A DNA stretch of 64,000 bases, from positions 1-64,000 of the forward strand of contig AMYZ01000009.1 in assembly GCA_000335715.1 (NCBI GenBank), given 5' to 3'. A program made the position numbers and the translations under genes. Source of the stretch: a beta proteobacterium L13. Its GTDB lineage: Bacteria; Pseudomonadota; Gammaproteobacteria; Burkholderiales; Chromobacteriaceae. The notes beneath the pieces were generated by a model that worked only from the letters and a program-made list of their open reading frames with translations, was not told the DNA's origin and made no database searches. Below, piece by piece: positions 53,899 through 62,290 of this stretch (its first letter is position 1; each line of letters begins with the position of its first letter).

Positions 53899-54396
53899 TT
53901 AGCCCTGGATGATTTCTGCTTTTTCGATGATCACAGCCTCGGACGGTACGTCCTGATGGCCACCTTTGCGGCCGGTGGCCACGGTCTTGATGCGGTCAAC
54001 CACGTCCTGGCCCTGTACCACCTGGCCGAATACGCAGTAGCCCCAGCCTTGCATGGTTTCGCTGCGGAAATCCAGGAAGTCGTTATCGGACACGTTGATG
54101 AAGAACTGGGCGCTGGCCGAGTGCGGATCCGGGGTGCGGGCCATGGCAATGGTGTAGGTCTTGTTGGACAGACCATTGTTGGCTTCGTTTTCGATGGTGT
54201 CGCGGGTGTCTTTTTGCTGCATGTCGGCAGTAAAGCCGCCACCCTGGATCATGAAACCGTTGATGACGCGGTGAAAGATGGTGCCATCGTAGTGGCCGTC
54301 GATCACGTACTGCTCGAAGTTGGCCGCAGTTTTCGGGGCCTTGTCGGCAAACAGTTCCAGAACGATGTCACCGTGGTTGGTCGTCAGCTTGATCAT
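53899..54396 (-). CDS. ppiB: cytoplasmic peptidyl-prolyl cis-trans isomerase (cyclophilin)
   Basis: 165 residues, no signal peptide. Active-site residues in [20 protein letters not shown] (Arg, Phe, Met, Gln) and [18 protein letters not shown]. Seventeen bases separate it from the related periplasmic ppiA gene upstream, so the two form a tandem paralogue pair. Confidence 0.94.
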   Translation of the reverse strand: MIKLTTNHGDIVLELFADKAPKTAANFEQYVIDGHYDGTIFHRVINGFMIQGGGFTADMQQKDTRDTIENEANNGLSNKTYTIAMARTPDPHSASAQFFINVSDNDFLDFRSETMQGWGYCVFGQVVQGQDVVDRIKTVATGRKGGHQDVPSEAVIIEKAEIIQG

Positions 54397-54413
54397 GTTG
54401 TTTATCCTTGCTA

Positions 54414-54977
54414 TCAGGGTTTATAGGTGGCTTTGGTGATAACGACAGGCTCGATAGGCACATCCTGCATGCCACCTATCATGGCGGTGCGTGCTTTGGA
54501 AATGCGGTTTACCACATCCATGCCGGCCGTTACCTTGCCAAATACGGCATAGCCCCAGCCTTGCGGGGTTTTGCTGCGGTAATCGAGAAAATCATTGTTC
54601 ACCAGGTTGATGAAAAACTGTGCCGTGGCAGAATTCGGGTCGTTGGTACGTGCCATGGCAATGCTGCCGATCACGTTTTTCAGGCCGTTGTCGGCTTCGT
54701 TGGCGATAGGGCTGCGGGTGGGTTTTTGCGCCAGCTCGCCGTCCTTGATGGCAAAGCCGCCACCCTGAATCATGAAACCGTCGATTACGCGGTGGAACAG
54801 GGTGCCGTTGTAGTGGCCGGCTTTCACGTAGGCGATAAAGTTCTCTACCGATTTGGGCGCACGCGCGGCGTCCAGCTCGATGGTAATCAGGCCTTTGTTG
54901 GTAGCCAGTTCGACGGTAGGGGCTGCCAGTGCCGACAGCGGCAGCAGCATCAGCAGGGAGCACAGCAGTTTTTTCAT
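54414..54977 (-). CDS. ppiA: periplasmic peptidyl-prolyl cis-trans isomerase (cyclophilin)
   Basis: 187 residues with a signal peptide ([20 protein letters not shown], cleavage after ALA). The cyclophilin core [20 protein letters not shown] and [20 protein letters not shown] match ppiB closely, so one is probably a duplicate of the other that gained or lost the leader. Confidence 0.94.
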   Translation of the reverse strand: MKKLLCSLLMLLPLSALAAPTVELATNKGLITIELDAARAPKSVENFIAYVKAGHYNGTLFHRVIDGFMIQGGGFAIKDGELAQKPTRSPIANEADNGLKNVIGSIAMARTNDPNSATAQFFINLVNNDFLDYRSKTPQGWGYAVFGKVTAGMDVVNRISKARTAMIGGMQDVPIEPVVITKATYKP

Positions 54978-55160
54978 GATGAACTAGAGTCCTAGAGTGC
55001 GGGCGGCTGGCAGTTTATCACGCCGGCCAGCATGCGGTAGATTGCGCAAGGTCAGGGCTACTTTCTAAATTAAAAGTGTAAGCTGGCTCAAGATTTTTAT
55101 TTGATGTCCGATAAGCCGATGTGGCTATAAAATGATTTGGATACTCGGCGGAGCGAAATA

Positions 55161-55895
55161 ATGAAAAATATCACCCGAATGATTCCCGGCTTGCTGGCCA
55201 TGACCGTGCTGTCGGCCTGCGCCTCTGCGCCTGCGGCCAACACTGCGGGTGAAGGCTGGTCTGTGGTGGCGGTAGCGCCAGCCGCTGCCGACGCGCATGG
55301 CGCGGTGGCACATGCGCCGGCAGTAGGCGGCAGCCACGAGCAGCCAGGTATTTCGCGTCAGCCTGTCATGTCCCCGGGCGGGGTAATGATGGGCGGGGCT
55401 TATGTCGGCCCTTTGGCCGACCCGCCAGTGGAACACAAGCAGGAGACATTCAATGCCCTGCGCATCCGCGTAGTGGGCTATGGCGCACCACCAAACAGCA
55501 AAGAGCTGTCGCCGGTACAGCGCCGCTTGCTGGCCATGCGCGCCTCGCAGCTGGATGCCTATCGTGCCGTGGCCGAGCAGGTACAGGGCTTCAAGCTGTC
55601 CGGCAGCAGCTCGGTGGGTAATCTGGTAACGGTCAACGACACCTTCCGCGTCTACGTGGATGCCTATCTGCGCGGCGTGCGTTTGCTGTCTACCGAGTTC
55701 AAAGCCGATGGCAGCAGCGAGACCATTGCCGAAGTGGTACTGGATGAAGGCTTCTTCAAAGCGTATCGTACCGCTTTGGTCAGCGCGGGCAACGTAGCTG
55801 CTGCGTCGCGGGTGATGCCTGCCGCAGACGGTAGCAAGCTGGGTTGCACCGATAGTGGCTGTGTATACGGCGGGGATTTCTACGTTTCGCACTAG
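55161..55895 (+). CDS. LPP20-family lipoprotein, FlgP-like
   Basis: 244 residues. Lipoprotein signal MKNITRMIPGLLAMTVLSAC (Cys20). After an alanine/glycine-rich stretch, the LPP20 fold begins near residue 100: LLAMRASQLDAYRAVAEQVQ GFKLSGSS, VNDTFRVYVDAYLRGVRLLS, ETIAEVVLDEGFF. FlgP in Vibrio and Campylobacter is of this family and builds outer-membrane disks of the flagellar motor. The next gene looks like FlgT, which supports the assignment. FlgO is not adjacent. Confidence 0.72.
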   Translation: MKNITRMIPGLLAMTVLSACASAPAANTAGEGWSVVAVAPAAADAHGAVAHAPAVGGSHEQPGISRQPVMSPGGVMMGGAYVGPLADPPVEHKQETFNALRIRVVGYGAPPNSKELSPVQRRLLAMRASQLDAYRAVAEQVQGFKLSGSSSVGNLVTVNDTFRVYVDAYLRGVRLLSTEFKADGSSETIAEVVLDEGFFKAYRTALVSAGNVAAASRVMPAADGSKLGCTDSGCVYGGDFYVSH

Positions 55896-55898
55896 GAC

Positions 55899-57179
55899 AT
55901 GATGCGACTATCCATTCTGTTACGCGCCGCCTGCTGGGCGGCGTTTGTTTTCGCGCTGCCGGGCGCGCAGGCCGAGGTATACCAGGCCGAGGGTGTGGCT
56001 TCGCTGGAAGCCGGCCGTGTGGCCGCGCGCGAAGCGGCCATTGGCGATGCCTTGCGCCAGATTGCCATTACCCACCGCGGCGGCATGCTGGCGTCCAGCC
56101 AGGTGGTAGCTGGCCTGCAAACGGCAGAAAGCATGATGCTGGGGCCGTTGAGCTTGCCGGGCAAAACACGCGTGCTGTCTGAAACCCTGCGCGATGGCCT
56201 GCTGCTGGTGCGGGTGGAGCACGATACCGATGCCGCCGACGGCGAGCAGAAGGCCGATGCCTGCCAGCGCGCGGCCATGCCGCCGGGGCGCTTCCTGGCG
56301 CGCCGTATCGTGACCAGCTATTTCCAGCTGGAGCGGCCAGCCGATGCCAGCGATCTGGGCAGCATTGCCGTGTGGTTTCCGGGCGAGCTGGTAAGGCTGT
56401 TCAACCTGCGCCGTGAAACCCAGGCGCTCTACGCCGGCACCATGTCGATTTTCCCTGGCGGGCGCATGCTGGAAGCGACGGCTGCCGCCGAAACGGTGCG
56501 CGAGATTGGCCGCCGCGAGGGGGCGCAGTTTGTGCTGGCCGGGCGCATTATCGATACCGCCGTCACCCGCCGCGAGCCCCGTGTGGGGGTGTTCGGTGGT
56601 AGCACGCCAAGCGGGCAGGGCACGTACTACACCGGGCCGCTGGCAGGTTTGCTGGGCATGTCGGTGCGCAATGTGCCGGTAGAGCGCCGTTTCGAGATCG
56701 AATACTGGCTGTACGACACCCTGAGTGGCGGGGTCTTGCTGCGTGACAACCTGCGCCGCGTGGCGCGCGGCGACGTGCACGCGCAGTCCAGCCGCGTGTT
56801 TAACGTTGATGCCATGGTGGAGTCCGAGTACGGGCAGGCTATGGGCCAGGTGCTGGAAGAGGTGGCCGCCAAGGTATCCGGTGCCGTACAGTGCCTGCCG
56901 TTTGCCACGCGCGTTGCCCGAGTCGAGGGCGACAAGGTGTATCTGTCAGCCGGTGCGCTGGATGGCCTGGCCGTGCGCGACCGCCTGGTGGTATACAAGC
57001 CGCGCCCGGCTACCGAGATCCGGCGTATTGATGGCGAAGTACTGGGGGTGCCCGAACTGCAGCTGGGTGATGTGGAAATCGAGCAGGTACAACCCCGCTT
57101 TGCGGTGGCCCGTTTGCGTAACGGAAAACTGAAAGTAGACGTAGGTGATTGGGTAAGGTTCCCGGTTTTGCCTAAATAA
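55899..57179 (+). CDS. FlgT-like flagellar H-ring protein
   Basis: 426 residues with a signal peptide (ending LPGAQA). The mature start VYQAEGVASLEAGRVAAREA AIGDALRQ matches the FlgT N-terminal domain. The middle (FVLAGRIIDTAV..., RRFEIEYWLYDTLSGGVLL) matches the TolB-N-like middle domain, and the C-terminus (VYLSAGALDGLAVRDRLVVY) the FlgT C domain. FlgT forms the H ring around the basal body in Vibrio. ATG 55899 (or 55902) lies three bases after the FlgP-like stop, so they are an operon. No other flagellar genes are in the window. Confidence 0.72.
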   Translation: MMRLSILLRAACWAAFVFALPGAQAEVYQAEGVASLEAGRVAAREAAIGDALRQIAITHRGGMLASSQVVAGLQTAESMMLGPLSLPGKTRVLSETLRDGLLLVRVEHDTDAADGEQKADACQRAAMPPGRFLARRIVTSYFQLERPADASDLGSIAVWFPGELVRLFNLRRETQALYAGTMSIFPGGRMLEATAAAETVREIGRREGAQFVLAGRIIDTAVTRREPRVGVFGGSTPSGQGTYYTGPLAGLLGMSVRNVPVERRFEIEYWLYDTLSGGVLLRDNLRRVARGDVHAQSSRVFNVDAMVESEYGQAMGQVLEEVAAKVSGAVQCLPFATRVARVEGDKVYLSAGALDGLAVRDRLVVYKPRPATEIRRIDGEVLGVPELQLGDVEIEQVQPRFAVARLRNGKLKVDVGDWVRFPVLPK

Positions 57180-57199
57180 CGCGGAAGCACGAAATGGTG

Positions 57200-57229
57200 T
57201 TGATAATGGTTCTCTCCACTGTTTATACT
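57200..57229 (+). promoter_or_regulatory. promoter of the ferric-iron transporter with possible Fur box
   Basis: TTGATA (57200-57205) and TATACT (57224-57229) are 18 bases apart, a good sigma-70 promoter 55 bases before the binding protein. TGATAATGGTTCTC (57201-57214) overlaps the -35 and resembles half of a Fur box (GATAATGATTATC type). Fur control fits the gene's role; the match is imperfect. Confidence 0.5.
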
Positions 57230-57284
57230 CGGCCCCCATGTTGATACACCTTGCCCTTGCCGGGCAATGAACAAGGAGCGGGTC

Positions 57285-58277
57285 ATGAAGAAACAAGTAA
57301 TGTTGGCTGCGGTACTGGCAGCGTTCAGTGGTGTGGCTATGGCAGAGGAAGTCACGCTGTACACCGCGCGTGCCGAGCAGCTGATCAAGCCGATTCTGGA
57401 AGCCTACGAGAAAGAAACCGGCGTCAAGGTGAATGTGGTCAGCGGCGGCGAAGGCCCGCTGATGGAACGCCTGAAAGCGGAAGGCACCAATACCCCTGCT
57501 GACATCTTCATGACTGTAGACGCCGGCAACCTGTGGCAAGCCAGCAATATGGGCCTGTTCCAGCCGGTAAAATCGGCTGCGCTGGCGGCCAACATTCCGG
57601 CCAACCTGCGTGACCCGGCGGGTAACTGGTTTGGCCTGTCCGTACGTGCGCGCACCATTTTCTTCAACAAGAAAACCGTGAAGCCGGAGCAGCTGTCCAG
57701 CTACGAAGACCTGGCCGACGCCAAGTGGAAAGGCCGCCTGTGCCTGCGTACCTCCAAGAAGGTGTATAACCAGTCGCTGGTCGGCACCATGATTGCCGAC
57801 AAGGGCGTGGCGGCTACCGAAAAAGTGGTAAAAGGCTGGGTAGACAACCTGGCTGCGCCAGTATTCCCGGACGACACCAAGATGCTGGAAGCCATCGACG
57901 CAGGCCAGTGTGATGTCGGCATCGCCAACACCTACTACTACGGCCGTCTGCTGAAGAAGAGCCCGAACCTGCAAGTTGGCATTTTCTGGGCCAACCAGAA
58001 ACAGAACGGCGTACACGTTAACGTGTCCGGCGCCGGTGTGACCAAGCATGCCAAGAACCCGAAAGGCGCAGTAAAGCTGCTGGAGTGGCTGTCGTCCGAA
58101 AAAGCGCAGAAGCTGTACGCCGATATCGACATGGAATTCTCGGCCAACCCGAAAGTGAAGGCCAACGCTACCGTTGCATCGTGGGGCAGCTTCAAGTCTG
58201 ACCTGATCAACGTTTCCGAAGCCGGTGCCAAGCAGGCTGAGGCGGTGAAGCTGATGGACCGTATGGGTTACAAGTAA
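57285..58277 (+). CDS. fbpA: periplasmic ferric-iron-binding protein (FbpA-like)
   Basis: 330 residues from ATG 57285 (AAGGAG ten bases before). Signal peptide [20 protein letters not shown]. Mature start [20 protein letters not shown]. Iron-ligand tyrosines lie in ANTYYYGRL (residues 217-219, close to the Tyr195/196 of mature neisserial FbpA). Shuttles Fe3+ from the outer-membrane receptor to the permease. A hairpin after the gene would leave more FbpA mRNA than permease mRNA. Confidence 0.92.
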   Translation: MKKQVMLAAVLAAFSGVAMAEEVTLYTARAEQLIKPILEAYEKETGVKVNVVSGGEGPLMERLKAEGTNTPADIFMTVDAGNLWQASNMGLFQPVKSAALAANIPANLRDPAGNWFGLSVRARTIFFNKKTVKPEQLSSYEDLADAKWKGRLCLRTSKKVYNQSLVGTMIADKGVAATEKVVKGWVDNLAAPVFPDDTKMLEAIDAGQCDVGIANTYYYGRLLKKSPNLQVGIFWANQKQNGVHVNVSGAGVTKHAKNPKGAVKLLEWLSSEKAQKLYADIDMEFSANPKVKANATVASWGSFKSDLINVSEAGAKQAEAVKLMDRMGYK

Positions 58278-58309
58278 GCTTGAAAGTCATGCTTGCTAGT
58301 AGATAAGCG

Positions 58310-58334
58310 GGGGCGCTGCGGCGCCCCTGTTTTC
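58310..58334 (+). terminator. attenuating hairpin between fbpA and fbpB
   Basis: GGGGCGC (58310-58316) TGCG GCGCCCC (58321-58327), then TGTTTTC. It probably stops most transcripts after fbpA, with read-through into the permease. Confidence 0.8.
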
Positions 58335-58419
58335 TTGCGGTGACCTTTTCTGCCGCGCTGTCTTTCCTTAATGGCGCACCTGCAACGATAATGCCTCTTT
58401 TTCTTGCCTTTTTATTGCC

Positions 58420-60030
58420 ATGAGCCGCCTGCACACGCTTGTGATCCCTTGGCTACTGGCCTGCCTGATTGCCCTGTGCACCATCGTGCCGCTGGGCGTG
58501 GTGATGTTGTCTGCCCTGACGCCAGACCCTGCCATCTGGTCGCACCTGATCGAATTCACGCTGCCCGAGCTGTTCAAGAACACCGCCATCATGTTGCTGG
58601 GGGTGAGTGCCGTTGTGCTGTTGCTGGGTGTCAGCCTGGCCTGGCTGGTGGCGGTGTACGATTTTCCTGGCCGCCGCTTGTTCAACTGGGCGCTGATGCT
58701 GCCGCTGGCGATGCCGGCCTACGTGATGGCCTTTGCCCAGGTTGGGCTGCTGGAATTCACCGGCCCGGTGCAGACCTGGCTGCGGCCGCATTTCGACGAT
58801 ATGCGCTGGTTTCCCGAGATCCGCAGCAGCTGGGGCCTGGTGCTGGTGATGTCGCTGGCGTTTTACCCTTATGTTTACCTGCTTAGCCGCAATGCTTTTG
58901 CCACCATGGGCCGCCGTGCGCTGGAAGTGGGGCAGAGCCTGGGCTTGTCGCGCAGCCAGGGTTTCTGGCGCATCGCCCTGCCCATGGCGCGGCCGTGGAT
59001 TGCTGGCGGGCTGATTCTGGTGGTGATGGAAAGCCTGGCCGACTTTGGCACGGTGGCGGTGTTCAATTACGACACCTTTACCAGTGCCATCTACAAAGCC
59101 TGGTTTGCGCTGTTTTCGCTGGATACCGCCAAGCAGATCGCCTCGCTGCTGGTGATGCTGGTGTTTGTGGTGCTGGTGCTGGAACAGCGCAGCCGCGGCC
59201 GCCGTGCTTACGCGCAGGCGGGGCGTGCCGCACCGCAGCCCCGCTTGCCGCTGGCGGGCTGGCGCGGCTGGGCGGCCACGTTGGCCGCAGCTAGCGTGCT
59301 GCTGCTGGCTTTTGTTATACCGATGCTGCAGCTGCTGTACTGGGCGTCGCTGGATTTTGCCAACCAGTTCAGCAGCGATTTTCTGGGTTACGCCTGGCGT
59401 TCGGTCAGCCTGTCGCTGATTGCCGCCGTGCTGGTAACGGCCATTGCGCTGGTGCTGGCCTACCTGGTGCGCCGTCAGGGCAGCCGGGCCATGCGCAATC
59501 TGGCGCGAGTGGCCACCATGGGCTACGCCATCCCCGGTACCGTGCTGGCGGTGGGCGTGTTTGTGCCGGTGGCGTGGCTGGATAACCAGATCATTGCCGC
59601 CATGGGCTGGCAGGGCGAAGTCACGGCAGTGCTGAAAGGTACGCTGCTGGCCATGCTGCTGGCTTTTGTCGCGCGCTTTCTGGCGGTGGCGTATTCGTCG
59701 GTAGACACTGCCATGAACCGCATTACCCGCAGCCACGACGAGGCGGCGCGCAATCTGGGTTATTCGGGCTGGGCGCTGCTGCGCAGGGTCTATCTGCCGC
59801 TGTTGTCCGGCGGCCTGTTTACTGGCGTACTGATGGTGTTTGTCGATGTGATGAAAGAAATGCCCATCACCCTGATGACCCGGCCATTCGGCTGGGACAC
59901 CTTGTCGGTACGTGTTTACAACATGACAGCCGAAGGCATGTGGGACCAGGCAGCATTGCCGGCCATCGCCATCGTGCTGGTGGGGCTGATTCCCACCATC
60001 CTGCTGTCGCGCCAACGGGATGTTGCCTGA
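58420..60030 (+). CDS. fbpB: ferric-iron ABC permease, fused two-domain type (FbpB-like)
   Basis: 536 residues with about twelve hydrophobic segments. Two permease modules in one chain: coupling loops ALEVGQSLGLSRSQGFWRIA near residue 170 and EAARNLGYSGWALLRRVYLP near 445. The two-module permease is the rule for Fbp/Afu iron transporters. A TGATG overlap with the ATPase gene couples translation. Confidence 0.92.
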   Translation: MSRLHTLVIPWLLACLIALCTIVPLGVVMLSALTPDPAIWSHLIEFTLPELFKNTAIMLLGVSAVVLLLGVSLAWLVAVYDFPGRRLFNWALMLPLAMPAYVMAFAQVGLLEFTGPVQTWLRPHFDDMRWFPEIRSSWGLVLVMSLAFYPYVYLLSRNAFATMGRRALEVGQSLGLSRSQGFWRIALPMARPWIAGGLILVVMESLADFGTVAVFNYDTFTSAIYKAWFALFSLDTAKQIASLLVMLVFVVLVLEQRSRGRRAYAQAGRAAPQPRLPLAGWRGWAATLAAASVLLLAFVIPMLQLLYWASLDFANQFSSDFLGYAWRSVSLSLIAAVLVTAIALVLAYLVRRQGSRAMRNLARVATMGYAIPGTVLAVGVFVPVAWLDNQIIAAMGWQGEVTAVLKGTLLAMLLAFVARFLAVAYSSVDTAMNRITRSHDEAARNLGYSGWALLRRVYLPLLSGGLFTGVLMVFVDVMKEMPITLMTRPFGWDTLSVRVYNMTAEGMWDQAALPAIAIVLVGLIPTILLSRQRDVA

Positions 60031-61082
60031 TGAGTGCATTGCTAGAGTTACAGTCGGTGTCGCAACGCTATGGCGACAAGACCGTGGTCAATGACATGAG
60101 CTTTACCCTGCAGCAGGGCGAGATCGCCTGCCTGCTGGGTAGCTCCGGTTGCGGCAAGACCACCGTGCTGCGCTGTATCGCCGGCTTCGAGCCTTTGGCC
60201 GGTGGCGAGATCCATCTGGCGGGCCGCCGTATTGCCAGTGTGGCCAGCAGCGTGCCGGCGCACCTGCGCCAGATCGGCATGGTGTTTCAGGATTACGCGC
60301 TGTTTCCGCACCTGAATGTGCAGGAAAACGTGGGCTTTGGCCTGGGCAAGCTGGGCCGCAGTGAGCGCGAGGCCCGCGTGATGGCGGTGCTGGAAGTGGT
60401 AGGGTTGGCCGCGTACGCACAGGCCTTCCCGCACGAGCTATCCGGTGGCCAGCAGCAGCGTGTGGCGCTGGCGCGGGCGCTGGCGCCCAAGCCCGAGCTG
60501 CTGTTGCTGGACGAGCCGTTCTCCAACCTGGATGTCGACCTGCGCGAACGCTTGTCGCGCGAAGTACGCGAGATTCTGAAATCGCAGGGCACCACCGCCA
60601 TTCTGGTCACGCACGACCAGCACGAAGCGTTTGCCATGGCCGATAAGGTGGGGGTGATGCACCAGGGCCAGCTGCAGCAGTGGGCGCCGCCGTACGAGCT
60701 GTACCACGAACCGGCCAGCCGTTACGTGGCCGACTTCATAGGCCAGGGCGCCTTTGTGCCGGGCAAGGTAACCGGCCCGCGCTGCGTGACGCTGGAGCTG
60801 GGCGAGTATTGCAGCGCGGTACCGCGCCAGTTTGCCGAGGGCGACGAGGTGGACGTGCTGCTGCGCCCGGACGACGTGGTGCACGACGATGCCAGCCCGG
60901 TAACAGCCAAGGTACTGGGCAAGGTATTCCGTGGCTCCGAGTTCCTGTACACGCTGCAGCTGGCCTCCGGCCAGCAGGTGCTGGCGCAGGTGCCCAGCCA
61001 TCACAACCACGCGATCGGCGAGCCTATCGGTATCCGCCTGGAGCTGGATCATCTGATCGCATTCCGGCGCCAACCGTCCTGA
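60030..61082 (+). CDS. fbpC: ferric-iron ABC transporter ATPase (FbpC-like)
   Basis: 350 residues from the ATG at 60030. Walker A LLGSSGCGKTTVLRC, Q-loop MVFQDYALFPHLNV, signature LSGGQQQRVALARA, Walker B LLLLDEPFSNLD and VTHDQHEAFAMADK. A TOBE-like regulatory domain follows (VDVLLRPDDVVHD). Completes the fbpABC operon. Confidence 0.93.
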   Translation: MSALLELQSVSQRYGDKTVVNDMSFTLQQGEIACLLGSSGCGKTTVLRCIAGFEPLAGGEIHLAGRRIASVASSVPAHLRQIGMVFQDYALFPHLNVQENVGFGLGKLGRSEREARVMAVLEVVGLAAYAQAFPHELSGGQQQRVALARALAPKPELLLLDEPFSNLDVDLRERLSREVREILKSQGTTAILVTHDQHEAFAMADKVGVMHQGQLQQWAPPYELYHEPASRYVADFIGQGAFVPGKVTGPRCVTLELGEYCSAVPRQFAEGDEVDVLLRPDDVVHDDASPVTAKVLGKVFRGSEFLYTLQLASGQQVLAQVPSHHNHAIGEPIGIRLELDHLIAFRRQPS

Positions 61083-61090
61083 TGCACCGT

Positions 61091-61125
61091 TGCGGCCAAC
61101 CTTGTCGTGTGAAAGGTTGGCCGCA
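61091..61125. repeat. inverted pair of the dispersed repeat after fbpC
   Basis: TGCGGCCAACC (61091-61101) faces GGTTGGCCGCA (61115-61125) over 13 bases, with arms extended by TT/AA. It directly precedes a strong terminator. Confidence 0.87.
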
Positions 61126-61131
61126 GCGTAA

Positions 61132-61169
61132 AGAACAAGGCCCCGCGCAACTGCGCGGGGCCTTGTTCT
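61132..61169. terminator. bidirectional terminator between fbpC and pbpG
   Basis: A 17-base arm from 61132 to 61148 (AGAACAAGGCCCCGCGC) is perfectly complementary to 61153-61169, over the loop AACT. It serves the converging units. Confidence 0.88.
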
Positions 61170-61191
61170 GTGTGGCAGAGCCTGGCTTGAA

Positions 61192-62052
61192 TCAGCCTGA
61201 CAGCCAGCTGTTGGGGTGTGCCTCCAGCCAGGTCTTGATGGACTTGGCGTCGTTCACGCGCGCTGCCGAGCCATTGGCGGCCAGTAGCACCACGATCAGG
61301 CGCTGGCTGCCCATGGTGGTTTCCATCACCAGGCAGCGGCCGGCTTCTTCGATATAGCCGGTTTTGGACAGGCCGATATCCCACTCGCCTTCACGTACCA
61401 GCGGGTTGCTGTTTTTGTAATGCAGCACACGGGTGGCACTGGGGTGGGCAATGTATTCGTGGGTGGTAGAAAACTGGCGGATCAACGGGTACTGATAGGC
61501 CGCTTTCACCATGCGTACCAGGTCCATGGCCGTGGCGCTATTGCGCATGTCCAGGCCGGTAGCGTCGTGGAACACTGCATTGCGCATGCCTATGCTGCGT
61601 GCCTTCTGGTTCATTTTGGCAATGAAGGCAGCCTTGCCGCCGGGGTAGGTGCGTGCCAGCGAGGCCGAGGCGCGGTTTTCCGACGACATCAGCGCCAGCA
61701 GCAACATTTCGCGGCGGGTGAGGGTGGAGCCCACACTCAGGCGCGAGCTGGTGTTTTTCAGGCGGTCGACTTCGTCCTCGGTGATGGTGATGGGCTCATC
61801 CAGCGACAGGCCGGCGTCCAGCAGTACCATGGCGGTCATCAGTTTGGTGATGGACGCAATCGGCTGGGTTTGCAGTGGGTTTTTTTCGTAAACCAGCTTG
61901 CCGGTTTGCGAGTCTACTACCGCTACCGACTGGGAATTCAGCCGTGGGCTACTGGTCAGTGCCTGTGTTTGCAGGTTTACAGGCTGGGCGGCATAGGCCA
62001 CCATGCTGCTGGCTGCCAGGCAGCCCAGCAGGGCAAAGGTTCTGAGCATCAT
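61192..62052 (-). CDS. pbpG: D-alanyl-D-alanine endopeptidase (PBP7-like)
   Basis: 286 residues with a signal peptide (LLGCLAASSMVAYA). Serine acyl-enzyme motifs: SxxK at Ser67 (ASITKLM), SEN in ALMSSENRASAS, and KTG in GLSKTGYIEEAG. It cuts D-alanyl-meso-diaminopimelate cross-links in peptidoglycan. Two adjacent ATGs give alternative starts at 62052 and 62049. Confidence 0.92.
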   Translation of the reverse strand: MMLRTFALLGCLAASSMVAYAAQPVNLQTQALTSSPRLNSQSVAVVDSQTGKLVYEKNPLQTQPIASITKLMTAMVLLDAGLSLDEPITITEDEVDRLKNTSSRLSVGSTLTRREMLLLALMSSENRASASLARTYPGGKAAFIAKMNQKARSIGMRNAVFHDATGLDMRNSATAMDLVRMVKAAYQYPLIRQFSTTHEYIAHPSATRVLHYKNSNPLVREGEWDIGLSKTGYIEEAGRCLVMETTMGSQRLIVVLLAANGSAARVNDAKSIKTWLEAHPNSWLSG

Positions 62053-62290
62053 TCATGACTCCGATGCAATGTTCATGCGGCAGGTAAGACGCTGGCAGGG
62101 CTGTATCACACCCGGTGATGCGCAAATGCGCCGTGTCTTGGCACGGCCTGTCAGGCTTACCCTGTTATTGGTTTATCGAGCACTTTTATTTTAAATTGAT
62201 TCCTTTGCTTTGTCCGGCATTACTTTTAGTGAAAACACAGCAGTTATGCGTTAGATGCCGGCATGAAGCGTGACAAATGAGTGAAATTCC
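62053..62290. other. divergent gap between pbpG and uvrB
   Basis: 238 bases that turn AT-rich towards uvrB (62165-62260). They must carry both promoters. I find only a half-match to an SOS box (ACAG near 62235), not a full CTGT-N8-ACAG. No gene is supported. Confidence 0.5.

Noticed and set aside
58453-60039. Minus-strand frame opposite the iron permease
   Set aside because: His/Gln-rich shadow of a membrane protein gene.
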